A stretch of 64,000 nt of DNA from Heterostelium multicystogenum (lineage: Eukaryota > Evosea > Eumycetozoa > Acytosteliales > Acytosteliaceae): the NCBI GenBank assembly GCA_003667245.1, contig RCNN01000173.1, forward strand, positions 1 to 64,000, in the 5' to 3' direction. Shown here piece after piece: positions 12,980 to 23,820 of this stretch; positions within the stretch are counted from its first letter, which is position 1; the number at the start of each line of letters is the position of its first letter. The notes below the pieces were generated by a model. The model had not been told where the DNA came from and ran no database searches. It saw only the letters and a program-made list of their open reading frames with translations. The position numbers and the translations under genes are program-made.

Positions 12980-14027
12980 ATGTTACATTGTTTTTTATTA
13001 GTAGTTTTAACAGTTTTCTTATGGAATTGGTGTATATGAACATAGAAATATCGAAAGTAAACACAATAACAGCAGGAATAGAAATAAAAAAGTTAGAGAT
13101 GCAGTACCAACCAATACACCATTCTCTCTCACTGATGCCTATGAGCAATTGATGGTAATGCAACCATTTTGTTTCATTCGAAAATCATAATCATTTAACA
13201 CAGTTTTTTAGTATGCTTATTCAGCCTATTGCGATTTAGATGAAATTAAATCATGGACCTGTCCATATTGTATTACTGATTACAATCCAAACCCAGTTCA
13301 AATTGTACAAACAATGTATCACACATTTTCAAAACACTTTTGGTTTCATTGCTATCACTGGTGAAACTAGTAAGTCATGCAACATACCACTATTACCTGA
13401 ACCATTTATTCATGCAATATTTCATTTCAACAGTCGTTATGTCATTTAGAGGAACCCAAGGTATTTCAATTCAAAATTGGATTACAGATTTGAATTTCCC
13501 ACGTATGTCACCATTCCCAGCTTTTTCCAGCAGCCAAAGTACATCGTGGATTCTTGAATGCCTATCAAAATGTACAAAACGAAACAGTTACTGGTATTCA
13601 GAATGCATTGAAGCAATGTCCACACTGCACTAGATTTGTTGCGACTGGACACTCTTTGGGTGGTGCTTTGGCCATCCTTGCTGTTGCTGACGTCTATCCA
13701 AACCTTATTGATCTTCCAATTGATATGATTACTTTTGGTTCACCCAGAGTTGGTGATGTTGCTTTTGCTGAGTACTTCGAGTCAACTATTCTTCAAAACT
13801 ATTGGCGTGTTGTAAATCACCATGATATCGTCCCACATTTGCCAACAATGGACATGGGATTCTATCACCTTCCAATCGAAGTCTGGTTCGACAGCAAGAC
13901 CAACGAAACATCTTACAGAATATGCGATGACTCTGGTGAGGATCCATCTTGCTCAGACTCTGTATTCATTGCATTGGATGTAGCCGAGCACTTAGACTAT
14001 TTGGGTATTGAAAAATCAGATTGTTAA
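12980..14027 (+). CDS. Secreted class 3 (fungal-type) lipase
   Basis: Triacylglycerol lipase family, alpha/beta hydrolase fold. The N-terminus MLHCFLLVVLTVFLWNW is a signal peptide. Introns follow the ...DAYEQLM exon and the ITGET exon; the latter joins across GTAAGT..CAG to give TIVMSFRGTQ. The catalytic Ser elbow is TGHSLGGALA, the downstream Asp region is ITFGSPRVGD, and the later VVNHHDIVPHLP contains the Asp/His environment seen in fungal lipases. The C-terminus has paired cysteines (CDDSGEDPSCSD), consistent with secretion. One-base shifts occur just after the signal peptide, near 13340 and at 13539 (AGCAGCCAAAG). The best reading is an extracellular or lysosomal lipid hydrolase. Confidence 0.88.
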
Positions 14028-14186
14028 TCAGTGTTTGGTAATTATACTCCTGCCGAAATCATTATCTTTTAATTTAAATCCGAATTTAAATTTTGTCACT
14101 ATTACATTTCATTTATAAAACTATTCCTTGTAGGAATATCATTATGTTTATGATATTATAGATTAATATTGTTTATTTTATTTCTA

Positions 14187-16942
14187 TTAATATACGATAG
14201 TTGGTTTAAACACAAATTTAAATTTCTTATTAGGTACAACTGATGGTGGTATTTTAACATCAAAAATTCTCTTTGATGGTTCGGGATTTTCTGGCAAATC
14301 AAAAATAATATCGGTATTGATTGAAGCATCTTGGAGTTCTTGATTCCTAATACCAGCATCTTGTAATTTCTTGATAACCAAAGGATCGACTTCTTCTTGG
14401 TATCCTTTCGGTGAGAATGTAATCAACAATATTGCCAGTTGATTTAAACTAATTGAGGGACAAATATCCTTTCTAACAGATTCCTCTATCAAAGTATTCT
14501 TATCAATCATTAAAGTATCTAATAGTTGAAGTAAGAATGATATTTCGATCCTAAATAGTTATCAAATTTCTTGTTAGACTTTGGATAGTTGATAATACTC
14601 TACTATCTAGATTTAACTTACTTAAAGTAATAGAAATAATTTAATTGTTTGTTCTCTTGAATCCATTGAGAAAGAGAAGAGAACAATAGTTTCAAATTGA
14701 TAGCTGATTGTGTAGTTGAAAACTCTGGATTTTTCAAAAACATATTACAATAGTATGCCGATGTATAATAAAATATTTGTTTGAATACATTAGGCCAAAG
14801 TGATGAGAAAGGTATCCTCTTCTCTAAAAATTCAAGTGTGGTCAACAAATAATCGAGGTATAGCTGGGAACCAGTGAAATTGGGGTTAGAAATCAACTCT
14901 GATATTCTCTTCAATACATTGTCTAAATCCACTTTCATATTTTTCCATAGTAACTTCCAGAATTGTTTTTGTTGAGTCTTTAACTTCATTAACATTAGTT
15001 TGATATTCTGTGTCTCTGAATTTCCAGCAAGATCCCCATTTGGTGATCTTTCGGTGATGTAGTGCTTATTGTTAATTCTCTGATTATATGTACAATCCAA
15101 TAAATACCACAATCCAAAAGTAGTAGATAACCAATAGCATGAAGTCTCCCTATCCATATTTTCCATCTAAAAAAACATATTAGAAACCAATAATAAATAT
15201 TAATTTTTATAACTTACTGATGAAAGATAATCTAAAGACTCCATAACTTTTGCTAAAACAAATATGATTATGTGGATTAAACTCCTTCCACTCAAACAAA
15301 CACTTGTAGACTATTATTGAAGATACTGGTACACCTTCACTATACTCTGGTCTTTTATAAAGAATCATCTCTTCATTCAAAAACTTCAATCTCTCATCAC
15401 CACTTCTTGAATATAAAACTGATTGGATTGGAATCACATTGTTGGCTTTATCTTCAAAACAGTTGATTTGATCGATATTGTATGGGGATTGTGGTGGTGG
15501 AATTGTTCTAGACTCTAGTTCTTTCCTATATTGAGCTGATGATGCTGGATCAGATATAGAATGTCTTCTTCTAGAAAAGAATCCAGTGTGGTTATCTCTA
15601 TGAAGAGATTGGAGTAGATTCTCTGGTTTCTTTCCTTTCTTTTTACCTGTTTTCCTGTCATCGGTTGACATTCTTCTTTCGGGCATTGGAGAGTTGGGAG
15701 GAATAGGAGATTGAACAGGAGAAAGGATATATGGATCAACATTATTATAATCATTGTAAGGGGATTTAAGAATTTCTTGGAAATCATTTTTTGGTGGTGA
15801 GGAAGCTCCCATTCTAGGTGGAGAGGTAATACTGTTTAAATACATTGGAGGTGTACTAACCCCTCCATTGTTACTAAAGGATGAGGGTGTGTTGCTACTA
15901 TTACTATTATTATCTTGAGAACTGGAATGACTAAATCTTCTAGGAAGAGGTGATTTCTCAGTTAAGAAATTGGCAGCTGCTGCAGTGGGGGATGTAAAAC
16001 TAAAATCGAATGGATCTGATTCGTTCTTATTTTCATTACAGAAATTTTGATTGATACTTCCATCACTATGTCTAAAGTTGCTAACATCTGGGCTTATAAG
16101 CTGAGGTGAAGTTGATTCCATGAAAGTACAGTCTGGGACACCTGGTATGGGTGCTTCTTTATCTCTTATATGTGAAAAACTGCTATCAGACATTTGATCA
16201 CTCGAGACACTAGAGACTGAACCTCTTCTCTCCAAAATTACCACTATCTGAACTACAGCTTGTCCTTAATTGTTGATGTTCATGTCCTGGTTCAGTTTCA
16301 CTTCCACTAATCAAATAAATTAATATTTGTCACACAAAAACTCTTAGATTAAACTTACATTTCAGCTGATCCTGCATGAGCATATGCTGTAAACTCAATC
16401 TATTTTAATCAAAAAGTTAATATTAAATCGAAAAAAACACAATTCTATTTTATCTTACATATGGCTTTAATGTCCATATCTATTCCTTTCATAGTTGATG
16501 TAAATTGTTTTGGTTGTGTGTTTTGATTTGTATTTACAATATTGGCCAAATCAATTTGAAGAATAGCAACTTTAACAGACTTCTTTTTCTCAATCTAAAA
16601 TACACACTTTTGTTAAAATATTTAATTAACATCATTAAATACTATAAATATTTACCTTTTTTAAAATGACTGATAGTCTCTTTGAATCTAACTCATCTGA
16701 ATTTGCTTCTTTGGTAAAGTGGCAAGGTATTTTAAAAGTGGTGTAGGTTTCGAAGATCACCAACATTGTCGAGTGGCACCTCTTGGATACCACCTTTGTT
16801 ATTGCCTCTTTTCCACTCGATATCAAACAAACAATTATTACCAAAGATCTCACCCAATCCAGTGATAAATTCAATTTTAATAAACACTGTAAATGGATGA
16901 ATATTCTTTGATTTTCTGTTTTTTAATATTTTTAAGATGCAT
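14187..16942 (-). CDS. NT-C2 and dilute (DIL) domain protein
   Basis: The ATG at 16942 gives MHLKNIK and, after one extra A in an A6 run, NIHPFTVFIKIEF, LFDIEWKRGN, FETYTTFKIPCHF and KSVKVAILQIDLANI. This matches the N-terminal C2 (NT-C2) domain of EEIG1/EHBP1-type proteins, a membrane-binding module. A Ser/Pro/Asn-rich linker follows (about 16240-15400), then a DIL domain with YKCLFEWKEFNPHNHI, WLSTTFGLWYLLDCTYNQRI and FKQIFYYTSAYYCNMFL. It ends KFKFVFKPTIVY. DIL domains bind cargo or small GTPases in myosin V and afadin-type proteins; there is no motor here. One T excess near 16213 breaks the NLERRGS join. It probably links membranes with actin or vesicle traffic; the specific role is inferred. 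Confidence 0.72.
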
Positions 16943-18003
16943 ATCTGATATAAAATCTCTATTTTAATCTATTTACAATAATAATTAATTTTATTACTAC
17001 TAAATTAATATATATGTATATAATAATATTGATATTTATTTTATGGGCAATTTTAGATACTCAATATTATTAATTATCTTTATCAAAAGTTGTAAAAAGA
17101 ATAAACACAATTATTGTTATTATTACTATTTATTTATTTGTTACTTGATAGTTTATACTGTTATTATTATTATTAATGTATAATATTGTGTTGCAAAAGG
17201 TCATACATGAATGATATGATATCCAATTTAGAAAGCAATGAGCATAGATAGAATATTCTTTTGCAACAAACATCATCTTATAAAAGTTAGATAATATAAT
17301 GGTGAAGTGACATTTTTTTGGGCAGTTGACAGCAGAGGTCTTCGTTGAAAATCTTTATTAAAAAAACTAATAGGAAATTTTCCAAATATATCTAAAACAA
17401 AATTATTACTTCCAATGACGAAAATTAAATTATAGTCAGTACTATTATCCCCCCACTTTTTTCACACACTTTCACCAATTACTTTGGCATAGAATGTTTG
17501 GTAATGTCTGCCAATGGTTTTAGATTAATCTCAACAAACAATTCAAAAAAATAAATAGTAAAATAATTATAATGTGTTTTGTTCTTTTTTTTAAATGATT
17601 ATACAATATAAATTTTATTAAACTCATATTTAACTTTAAAGATATCTACAATTTAACTCCCTCTTGATTACCTTTTGATAATTTAGAAATGGTATCAAAC
17701 CAAATCAGTTATTAACTTTTTTATCATAAGACTTGTCTAATCACCTTTTTTAGGATGTTGTAAGCTAGTTAGTTTATTATAGAAATTTTTAAAGTCGTTG
17801 TACCTTATCAACTCTCAATCATTTAGGAAGTTGTAGTTTAGGTGTTGTTAATATTCTCAACTATATATATATAAAAATGGTCTAAAATCATATTTATTTA
17901 ACAATCCTTAAGTTGATGTACATTTAGTAATAATCTTTACTTTTGTTATTTAAATAAACATTTAAAAAAATTAACAAATATATGATATTATTTTATATTA
18001 TTA
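16943..18003. other. Intergenic AT-rich region
   Basis: About 1 kb, downstream of the carrier gene and upstream of the NT-C2/DIL gene. A 10-bp inverted pair (GTTGCAAAAG near 17192 and CTTTTGCAAC near 17257) could form a hairpin but lacks supporting context. No coding signal was seen. Confidence 0.5.
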
Positions 18004-19728
18004 TTATATTCTGTTTGTTGATGTTCGCTTTTCGAAATCATTGATGGATTGGTCATCCTGTTGATTGAATTCTTCATTGTCAGATGAGATGGTTTCATCT
18101 TCTGAGTCACTATTTTCTTCGTCTGATCCAACCATTGGCGAGAGTGCCATTACACCCATACCGGATGGCTGTGAGTTATCAGTATACAATCCAGACTTTG
18201 ACGATGATCTTCTACGTCTTCTGAGGTCGGCATTTCTCTCCAACATCTGCTTCAATTTCACAAAAATGACATTGGCAAACAATATTCCAATCATCCATAG
18301 TGGGAACAAAACAAAATAGGTATTCAAACCGGAAAACAATCCTCTGATTCCTTCTCTACGATATATAGTAACAAGTGTTTTGAAAAATCCAATATTTCTA
18401 ATATTCAATCTGACTTTGATAACTGAATTGAATGGATGGTTAGTAATCCATGAATCATCCATTGACCTATGTTACATACCAGTTAGGATATAATCTAATA
18501 GAATCTTTACACATAAATAATAAAATTTGGGCAGGTGACTTCTCATTTGGCGAAAAAGGTCCTCTTCTTGCACTTTGAAGAAGATGGTTATCACATTTCT
18601 TGAATAGCCATTCTAGCAATGATTTTTAAAACTACGACTTCCCAACCCTTAATTAAAAAACAAGTTAGTAATGTGCTATTAGCCAACCATCAAAGCATAC
18701 ATACTGCATAGAGTCCCTTGATTATTCCTTCATTTTTGCAGATTCCGCTGAGTGTGCAATCATTGATATATTGGAGGTTGTCAGCCTTGTAGAAACGATG
18801 TACAATAAGACGAGTCATAAGAACATCAAGTGGGAGAGTAAGAGCATTCTTGGTGAACGAAAGGACGAGGTCAACAAATGTCCCGATTCTCTGTCTCCTC
18901 TGGATTGCCGAGAAGCTAGCATTACCGAGTGGAGGTGCATTGTATGCAGAGTTAACGAATCTCTGAGTAAAGTTGAAGATGATTACCACCATATTGTGCA
19001 GCAAGTAAACGAGTCCACCATCATAGATGTGGTATCCCTTTTGCTTGAATAGCTTTCCACAAACTGTCACCAGTGGTGAGAATGACTGGTTGTTGTAACA
19101 ACTGTGGCAACTGAATGGGGATACCAATCGGTTGTGGTTGCGGAGTTGGATTCGCCTGGATAAAAGTAGTCAAGGCATGAATAGGGAACTCAATTGGGTG
19201 GAACATCAACTTGCTAACTGCCAAAGAAATCCATTGCAATATTACATCAAACATAGTATCTTGATTTTCATTGATAGCCATATCTCTTTCTTTAGCTACC
19301 TGATTGCCTCTGCCACTGTTACTATTAATGTTAGCTCTATAACCATTTCCTACATTATTTTGTGAATGTAAAGGTGGAGAAGGTGATTGTCTATTATCTC
19401 TTTCTCTCTCCCTATATCTATGTCTACCATTATTACTATTGCCATATGCTATATTATTACTATTTACACTATTACTATTGTTGTTAATTGGTGAATCTAC
19501 TTCAATACTCGGTATATCATCTGTGAATTGCTGTTGCTGCTCTGGTTGTTGTTGCTGTTGTTGTTCTAGATGATTATTAATATGGTTGTTGGCTGATGAA
19601 TCATCTACATTGTGATGATTATTACTGTCTAGTTGCTGTTGCTGTTGTTGATCATCTTGTTGACCGTGCTGTTGGTTCTGTTCAACATGATTGTTAACAT
19701 CAGTATACGTATTAGTTTCCGAGTCCAT
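18004..19728 (-). CDS. SLC25A46/Ugo1-like mitochondrial carrier family protein
   Basis: The N-terminal about 150 residues are Gln/Asn-rich with Q runs and an Arg/Glu patch (RHRYRERERDN). Three carrier-type repeats follow: FHPIEFPIHALTTF, then LTLPLDVLMTRLIVHRFY, the best PxDxxxxR signature, then TNHPFNSVIKVRLNIRN. An acidic Ser-rich tail closes the protein. Degenerate PX[DE]XX[KR] motifs plus an extended N-terminus are typical of the SLC25A46/Ugo1 branch, which sits in the outer mitochondrial membrane and works in membrane fusion and lipid handling rather than simple transport. Frameshifts near 19045 and 18600, and an unclear junction near 18470, interrupt the frame. Assignment to the carrier superfamily is firm; the branch is inferred. 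Confidence 0.7.
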
Positions 19729-20552
19729 CCTGTAAGTTTCTCCTAAACTAGTTCCAAATCAACTATTAATCATTTAAAACAAATTAAAAAATTTCAAGTT
19801 TTTTATTTGGATGTTGTAATATAACACTTTTTTTTGAACTAGTAATGACAATGTTTGTTGAGATGTACATTAAGATCATACAATTTTGTAAAAATGTGTG
19901 CGAATTAATATATATACATATATTTTGAAATTGAAACATCTTTAAAGAGAGTGATTGATGCGTGTTTATGTTACTAATTAACAAATTTTAAAATCATGTG
20001 CACGTACAAACAAAAAGATAAGATTGACACGTGTAAGTATATTCTCCATAGAATTGAAAACTTAACTCAAAACCTATCACCAGATATAATAAAACTTAAG
20101 ACTTAATCTACATTTGAATACAATATTGACTTTCATAATAAAAATATTATTATCTTATTTTACAATATTGCAATCAGAGATCCTTAATTTATAAGTAATA
20201 ACATATATCTATTTATCTTAATGGATCGATCATAAATTCATAATTAGCAATAATGTCAATGTTGCTAATATTATATATTGCATTCAGGTACGAGCTAGTC
20301 CCTTGTCAGTGTTTGTTCAGTTCCAAAAATTAGTTTGATCCAATGTCTTGCCAAGGTACACCTTTAAAATTTCGTTTAGCAAAAACAAAAAGTAACGTTG
20401 AAAATTGAATTTAATTTTTTAAAATATTTTTGCAAAATTCAATCGAGTTGGCTGTGGTGTGGGTGGTCTGCCTGTGGGGAATCGAGCACTCCCTTTATGT
20501 GTTTCAAGAGTGTAATCCAATACTTCCTTTTCGATTTCATCAGATAATAACA
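19729..20552. other. Divergent intergenic region, carrier gene / eS25
   Basis: AT-rich except for a GC-richer block at about 20445-20500 (GGCTGTGGTGTGGGTGGTCTG and neighbours), 60-110 bp upstream of the eS25 ATG. That block is a candidate ribosomal-gene promoter element. No RNA gene was recognised. Confidence 0.4.
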
Positions 20553-21070
20553 ATGGTACGTTTACATCTATATGAATCTATGCTATTCTTTACAGTTGTC
20601 GATACGATATGGATTAGAGATAGTTATTAGATACAGCAACAGAGAAGGATTGATATTAATAGGTCACTATCTAATACTATAGCCTCCCAAAGCTGCCGGT
20701 GGAAAGAGCAAACAAATCCAAGCCAACAAGTCAGCCGCCAAATCCTCAGGATCCAAGGCTGGTAGAAAGGTAAGAGAATCATCAAGTTAAGAAGAGATTG
20801 TAGGTTTTTAACACAAACTATCATAGAAATGGTCAAAGGGAAAGTCCAGAGAGAAGTTGAACAACATGATTCTCTTTGATAAGGAAACTTTCAAACAAGA
20901 TCAACAAGGAGTTGCCAGGTTCAAAGGTCATCACCATCGCTTCAGTTTCTGACAAGTACAAGTGCAACGGTTCATTGGCCCGTCGTGTCATCAGAGACTT
21001 CGCTGCTAAGGGACAAATCAAGAAGGTCATCTACTCACACGGTTCTGGTATCTTCACCAAGACTGCTTAA
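20553..21070 (+). CDS. 40S ribosomal protein eS25
   Basis: Small-subunit protein near the head. Exon 1 is only the ATG (20553-20555), directly followed by a GTACGT donor. Exon 2 (20683-20769) encodes PPKAAGGKSKQIQANKSAAK and a basic tail GSKAGRK. Exon 3 (20827-21070) begins KWSKGKSREKLNNMILFDKE and has ELPGSKVITIASVSDKYKC, LARRVIRDFAAKG and VIYSHGSGIFTKTA, as expected for eS25 winged-helix proteins. One extra A at about 20890-20893 (TTCAAACAAG) breaks exon 3; removing it gives TFNKINKELPG. Total length is about 110 residues, normal for the family. Because eS25 is near-universal and the shift is in an A run, an assembly error is likely. Confidence 0.93.
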
Positions 21071-21234
21071 ACACAGTATTAGATCTAACTGGTGAAATAA
21101 ATACTTTTTAAACAAATATATTTTAATAACACTACTAGTAGTATCTCATTCAGTATAGCAACGATGGATTGGATCAAGCAACAGGAACAGCAACAGGAGA
21201 GTAGACACAATTGGTTATCATGATACAAGTAGAT

Positions 21235-22268
21235 TTATTTTGATTTCTTTTTGCGACTACTAGTGCTGCTGCTGTCACTGTTTGTAGTTTCTTTGTAATC
21301 ATCAAGTTCAATCGTTGTTTCTTTTTCATGTGTGTTTGGTTTTGTTTCTTGGATGATTGTCATTTCGTCAAATTGTCCGAGTGGAATGTGGTCGAGGTTG
21401 TTGTAGTTTGCTGTAGGTTGTCATGTTCTGCTTTTATAATTGGTACTTCTTGCATTTGTCCAGTGTCTTCGTTCTCAAGTAGAAGGCTGAGTGACTGGAG
21501 TGTAGCTGTCGAATTTAAGTTACCAACCAGCGGTAATTTACGTGGCACTAATCTACTGAGAAAACTTGAGTCACCATCGATGGGGGTGCTCTCTGCTTTT
21601 CCAATGACCACAGCGTCCACCGAGTATCTATCCAATTCATTAGCTTTCATTAAGGTCATCGATATTACAATAGGTTCAAATCCAGATTTTGTTGAATCAT
21701 CGTCGTCCATGTCTACACCTGTATTCATCGCTTTTGCAAGGGGAGAGTCACCAGGAAACACAAGAAAGTTCTTGAGTTCAATCTTATCAACTTCTAAATT
21801 ACGCTGAGTAATCGTTTCGATTACATCTTTCTTTGAGGCAATGAGATCCAGAACATGTTTATGAAACTCTCTATATTTCCAACGATTGATATGCATCTCA
21901 GAATGTCCACGCAAAGCAAGTGCCAAAAGTATACCAACTTGCTTCAGCATTCCTCCAATTGTAACATCCTTGAGTTTCGCGTCTAGCTCTTCTATTCTTT
22001 TCTCCTCTTCGCTAAGTTGATGTACCTCCAAGTCATGTTTCTCCTGGTGCTTCTGTTTCTTTGTGTCTTTTTTAGTCCTGCCGAATGTTGATGAAGATGC
22101 AGAGAAAGGTCTAAGTTGATATTGTTGAGATGCACAATCATTTGAATTGAAGTAGCTGGTACTCTGCATCAGCCCATAGGAAGCATTGAATTTGTTTATT
22201 TTTGAAAGGGCAGTGATCTGCTGCAGCTTATTTCTAGATATTTTACTTCCTATTACTATTCTATTCAT
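21235..22268 (-). CDS. Putative mitochondrial protein of unknown function
   Basis: One exon. From Met at 22268: MNRIVIGSKISRNKLQQITA, a basic, acid-free presequence-like start, then FSASSSTFGRTKKDTKKQ. A charged coiled-coil-like segment follows (HQLSEEEKRIEELDAKLKDV), and then a short hydrophobic stretch, TIGGMLKQVGILLALALRG. The middle third (HINRWKYREFHKHVLDLIAS... FPGDSPLAKAMNTGVDMDDD) has a folded look; the C-terminus is Ser/Thr/Lys-rich and ends SSTSSRKKKSK after a likely one-base shift near 21358. I do not recognise a family. A mitochondrial membrane-associated protein is the best inference. Confidence 0.55.
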
Positions 22269-22546
22269 TGCTCGTCTGATCAAAAACGAATTAAACAAAA
22301 TAAATCTCAACAAAAGTTTTTTTCATTTTAAAATCATTTCTAGTCGGGTAGTGGTTAAAAAGTAAATCATTCCATTGTCAACCCATATTCTGGGTAGATT
22401 GCACCTTTTGAAGATGTTATGATTGATCTTACAAATTATTTTTATTTTAATTTTCGAATTTAATCATCGTTTCACAAAATTTGGAATATCGAACTCTCCT
22501 ATCAAAATTGTACCAAGCTTTATTTAATATATCAGTTGGCTTTGTT

Positions 22547-22672
22547 CTACTTTTTTTTTTTCACAGCGGCCACCCAATCTGTTGTGATTTCACTAACTTC
22601 AGTAACATCCTCACTTACTTTGATATATTTCTTGTCGTTAGTTTCCTCACTTGATGCCTTTCGTTTACTCAT
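22547..22672 (-). CDS. Possible small basic protein, 41 residues
   Basis: An ATG-to-TAG frame encoding MSKRKASSEETNDKKYIKVS and ending WVAAVKKKK. The codons look used (KRK..., then a Ser/Glu/Val-rich middle) and it lies upstream of, and divergent from, the GNAT gene, but no homologue is known to me. It could also be the first exon of a longer gene if the A11 run before the stop is miscounted. Confidence 0.3.
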   Translation of the reverse strand: MSKRKASSEETNDKKYIKVSEDVTEVSEITTDWVAAVKKKK

Positions 22673-22978
22673 TTCCTTTTTGAAAATAATAATATGTATG
22701 ATGGTCTAAAAAATGTAAAAAAAAAAAAATTGGATGAATGTCAGTAAAATAGTAAATATTTTATTCAAAATTAAATAAATTAGAACTGATTTTATCCAAT
22801 ATTTTACTACATGTCGACCCCGAATAATCCGATTGGTTTTCTCCAAAATCTTAAGATTCTTTTAATTAGTTTTTTTATCCAAAAATTATAATGTATTTTA
22901 CTCGTTTTGAAATCATTTTTTTTTTTTTCAAAACATATATCTATAACACTTATATATATATCTAGAGATTTCTTTAGA

Positions 22979-23615
22979 ATGAATTTCGATTTCAATTCAA
23001 ACTATCCTGTATTAGAAGGAGAAAGATTAATTTTGAAGAGAATCACAAAGGATCATGCAGAAGAGATTTTCCAAATGAGATCAGATCCAAAGACAATGAA
23101 TTTCGTGCCCAGACCAATGGCAAAAACTATTCAAGATGCATATGATTGGATAGAAGCATGTGATAGTGCCACTTTATCCAATGATTTGGTAAATTTTGGT
23201 ATTTTTGTAAAGGAAAAGCCAAATATATGTATCGGTATTATCGGATTTGTTCGAATGAATAAAGACAACTATCGTGGAGAAGTGGGTTACATCCTTCACT
23301 CTATTCACCATCGCAAAGGTTATACTATAGAAGCTTTAAACTTGGTAGTAGATTTTGGTTTCAATGTTATGAAATTTCATACAATTGGTATGTATTTAAA
23401 TCATTCCTTAATGTTGAATTAATTATTTCAATTCTAATTTGATTATTCTAAACACTCCAGAGGCACATATTGAGCCTAGCAATACACCATCCATAGGATT
23501 GATATTAAAAGCTGGATTTGAATTGCAAGCACAATTTAAAGAGAATTTCTTCCATCCAATTGAACATGTCTTTAAAGATACTAATGTTTATTGTAAATTA
23601 AATCCAAATAAATAA
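22979..23615 (+). CDS. GNAT N-acetyltransferase (RimJ/RimL-like)
   Basis: Two exons (22979-23387 and 23461-23615) with a clean GTATGT..CAG intron and no frameshift. The start MNFDFNSNYPVLEGERLILK is followed by RITKDHAEEIFQM and GIIGFVRMNKDNYRGEVGYI. A weakly conserved acetyl-CoA loop (HHRKGYTIEALNLVV) comes next, then FHTI/EAHIEPSNTPSIGLILKAGF spanning the intron. The N-x-x-S-x-x-[IL]xxKxGF pattern is characteristic of RimJ/RimL-type Acetyltransf_3 enzymes, which acetylate protein N-termini or small amines. Length is about 187 residues, as usual. The substrate is unknown. Confidence 0.85.
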
Positions 23616-23820
23616 GTATTATATCATCTATTATGCGTCTGAGTCAATTGATTGGAAAAATTTGGTGCCTATTTATTATTAATGTTGGGTCATTGTTGGT
23701 GATTTCAGTTTTAGCTTTGTGGATCGTTTTTGTATTGAGTTTATAGTATCGCTAATCTCCAAATAAAAATTGTTTTCTTAGTTCTGTTGGTTGTTGTTGT
23801 CGTTATTTAAGTTGTTGTCG

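Noticed and set aside
17192..17266. Inverted 10-bp pair as a small mobile-element end
   Set aside because: Too short, no duplication of target sequence and no coding content between them.
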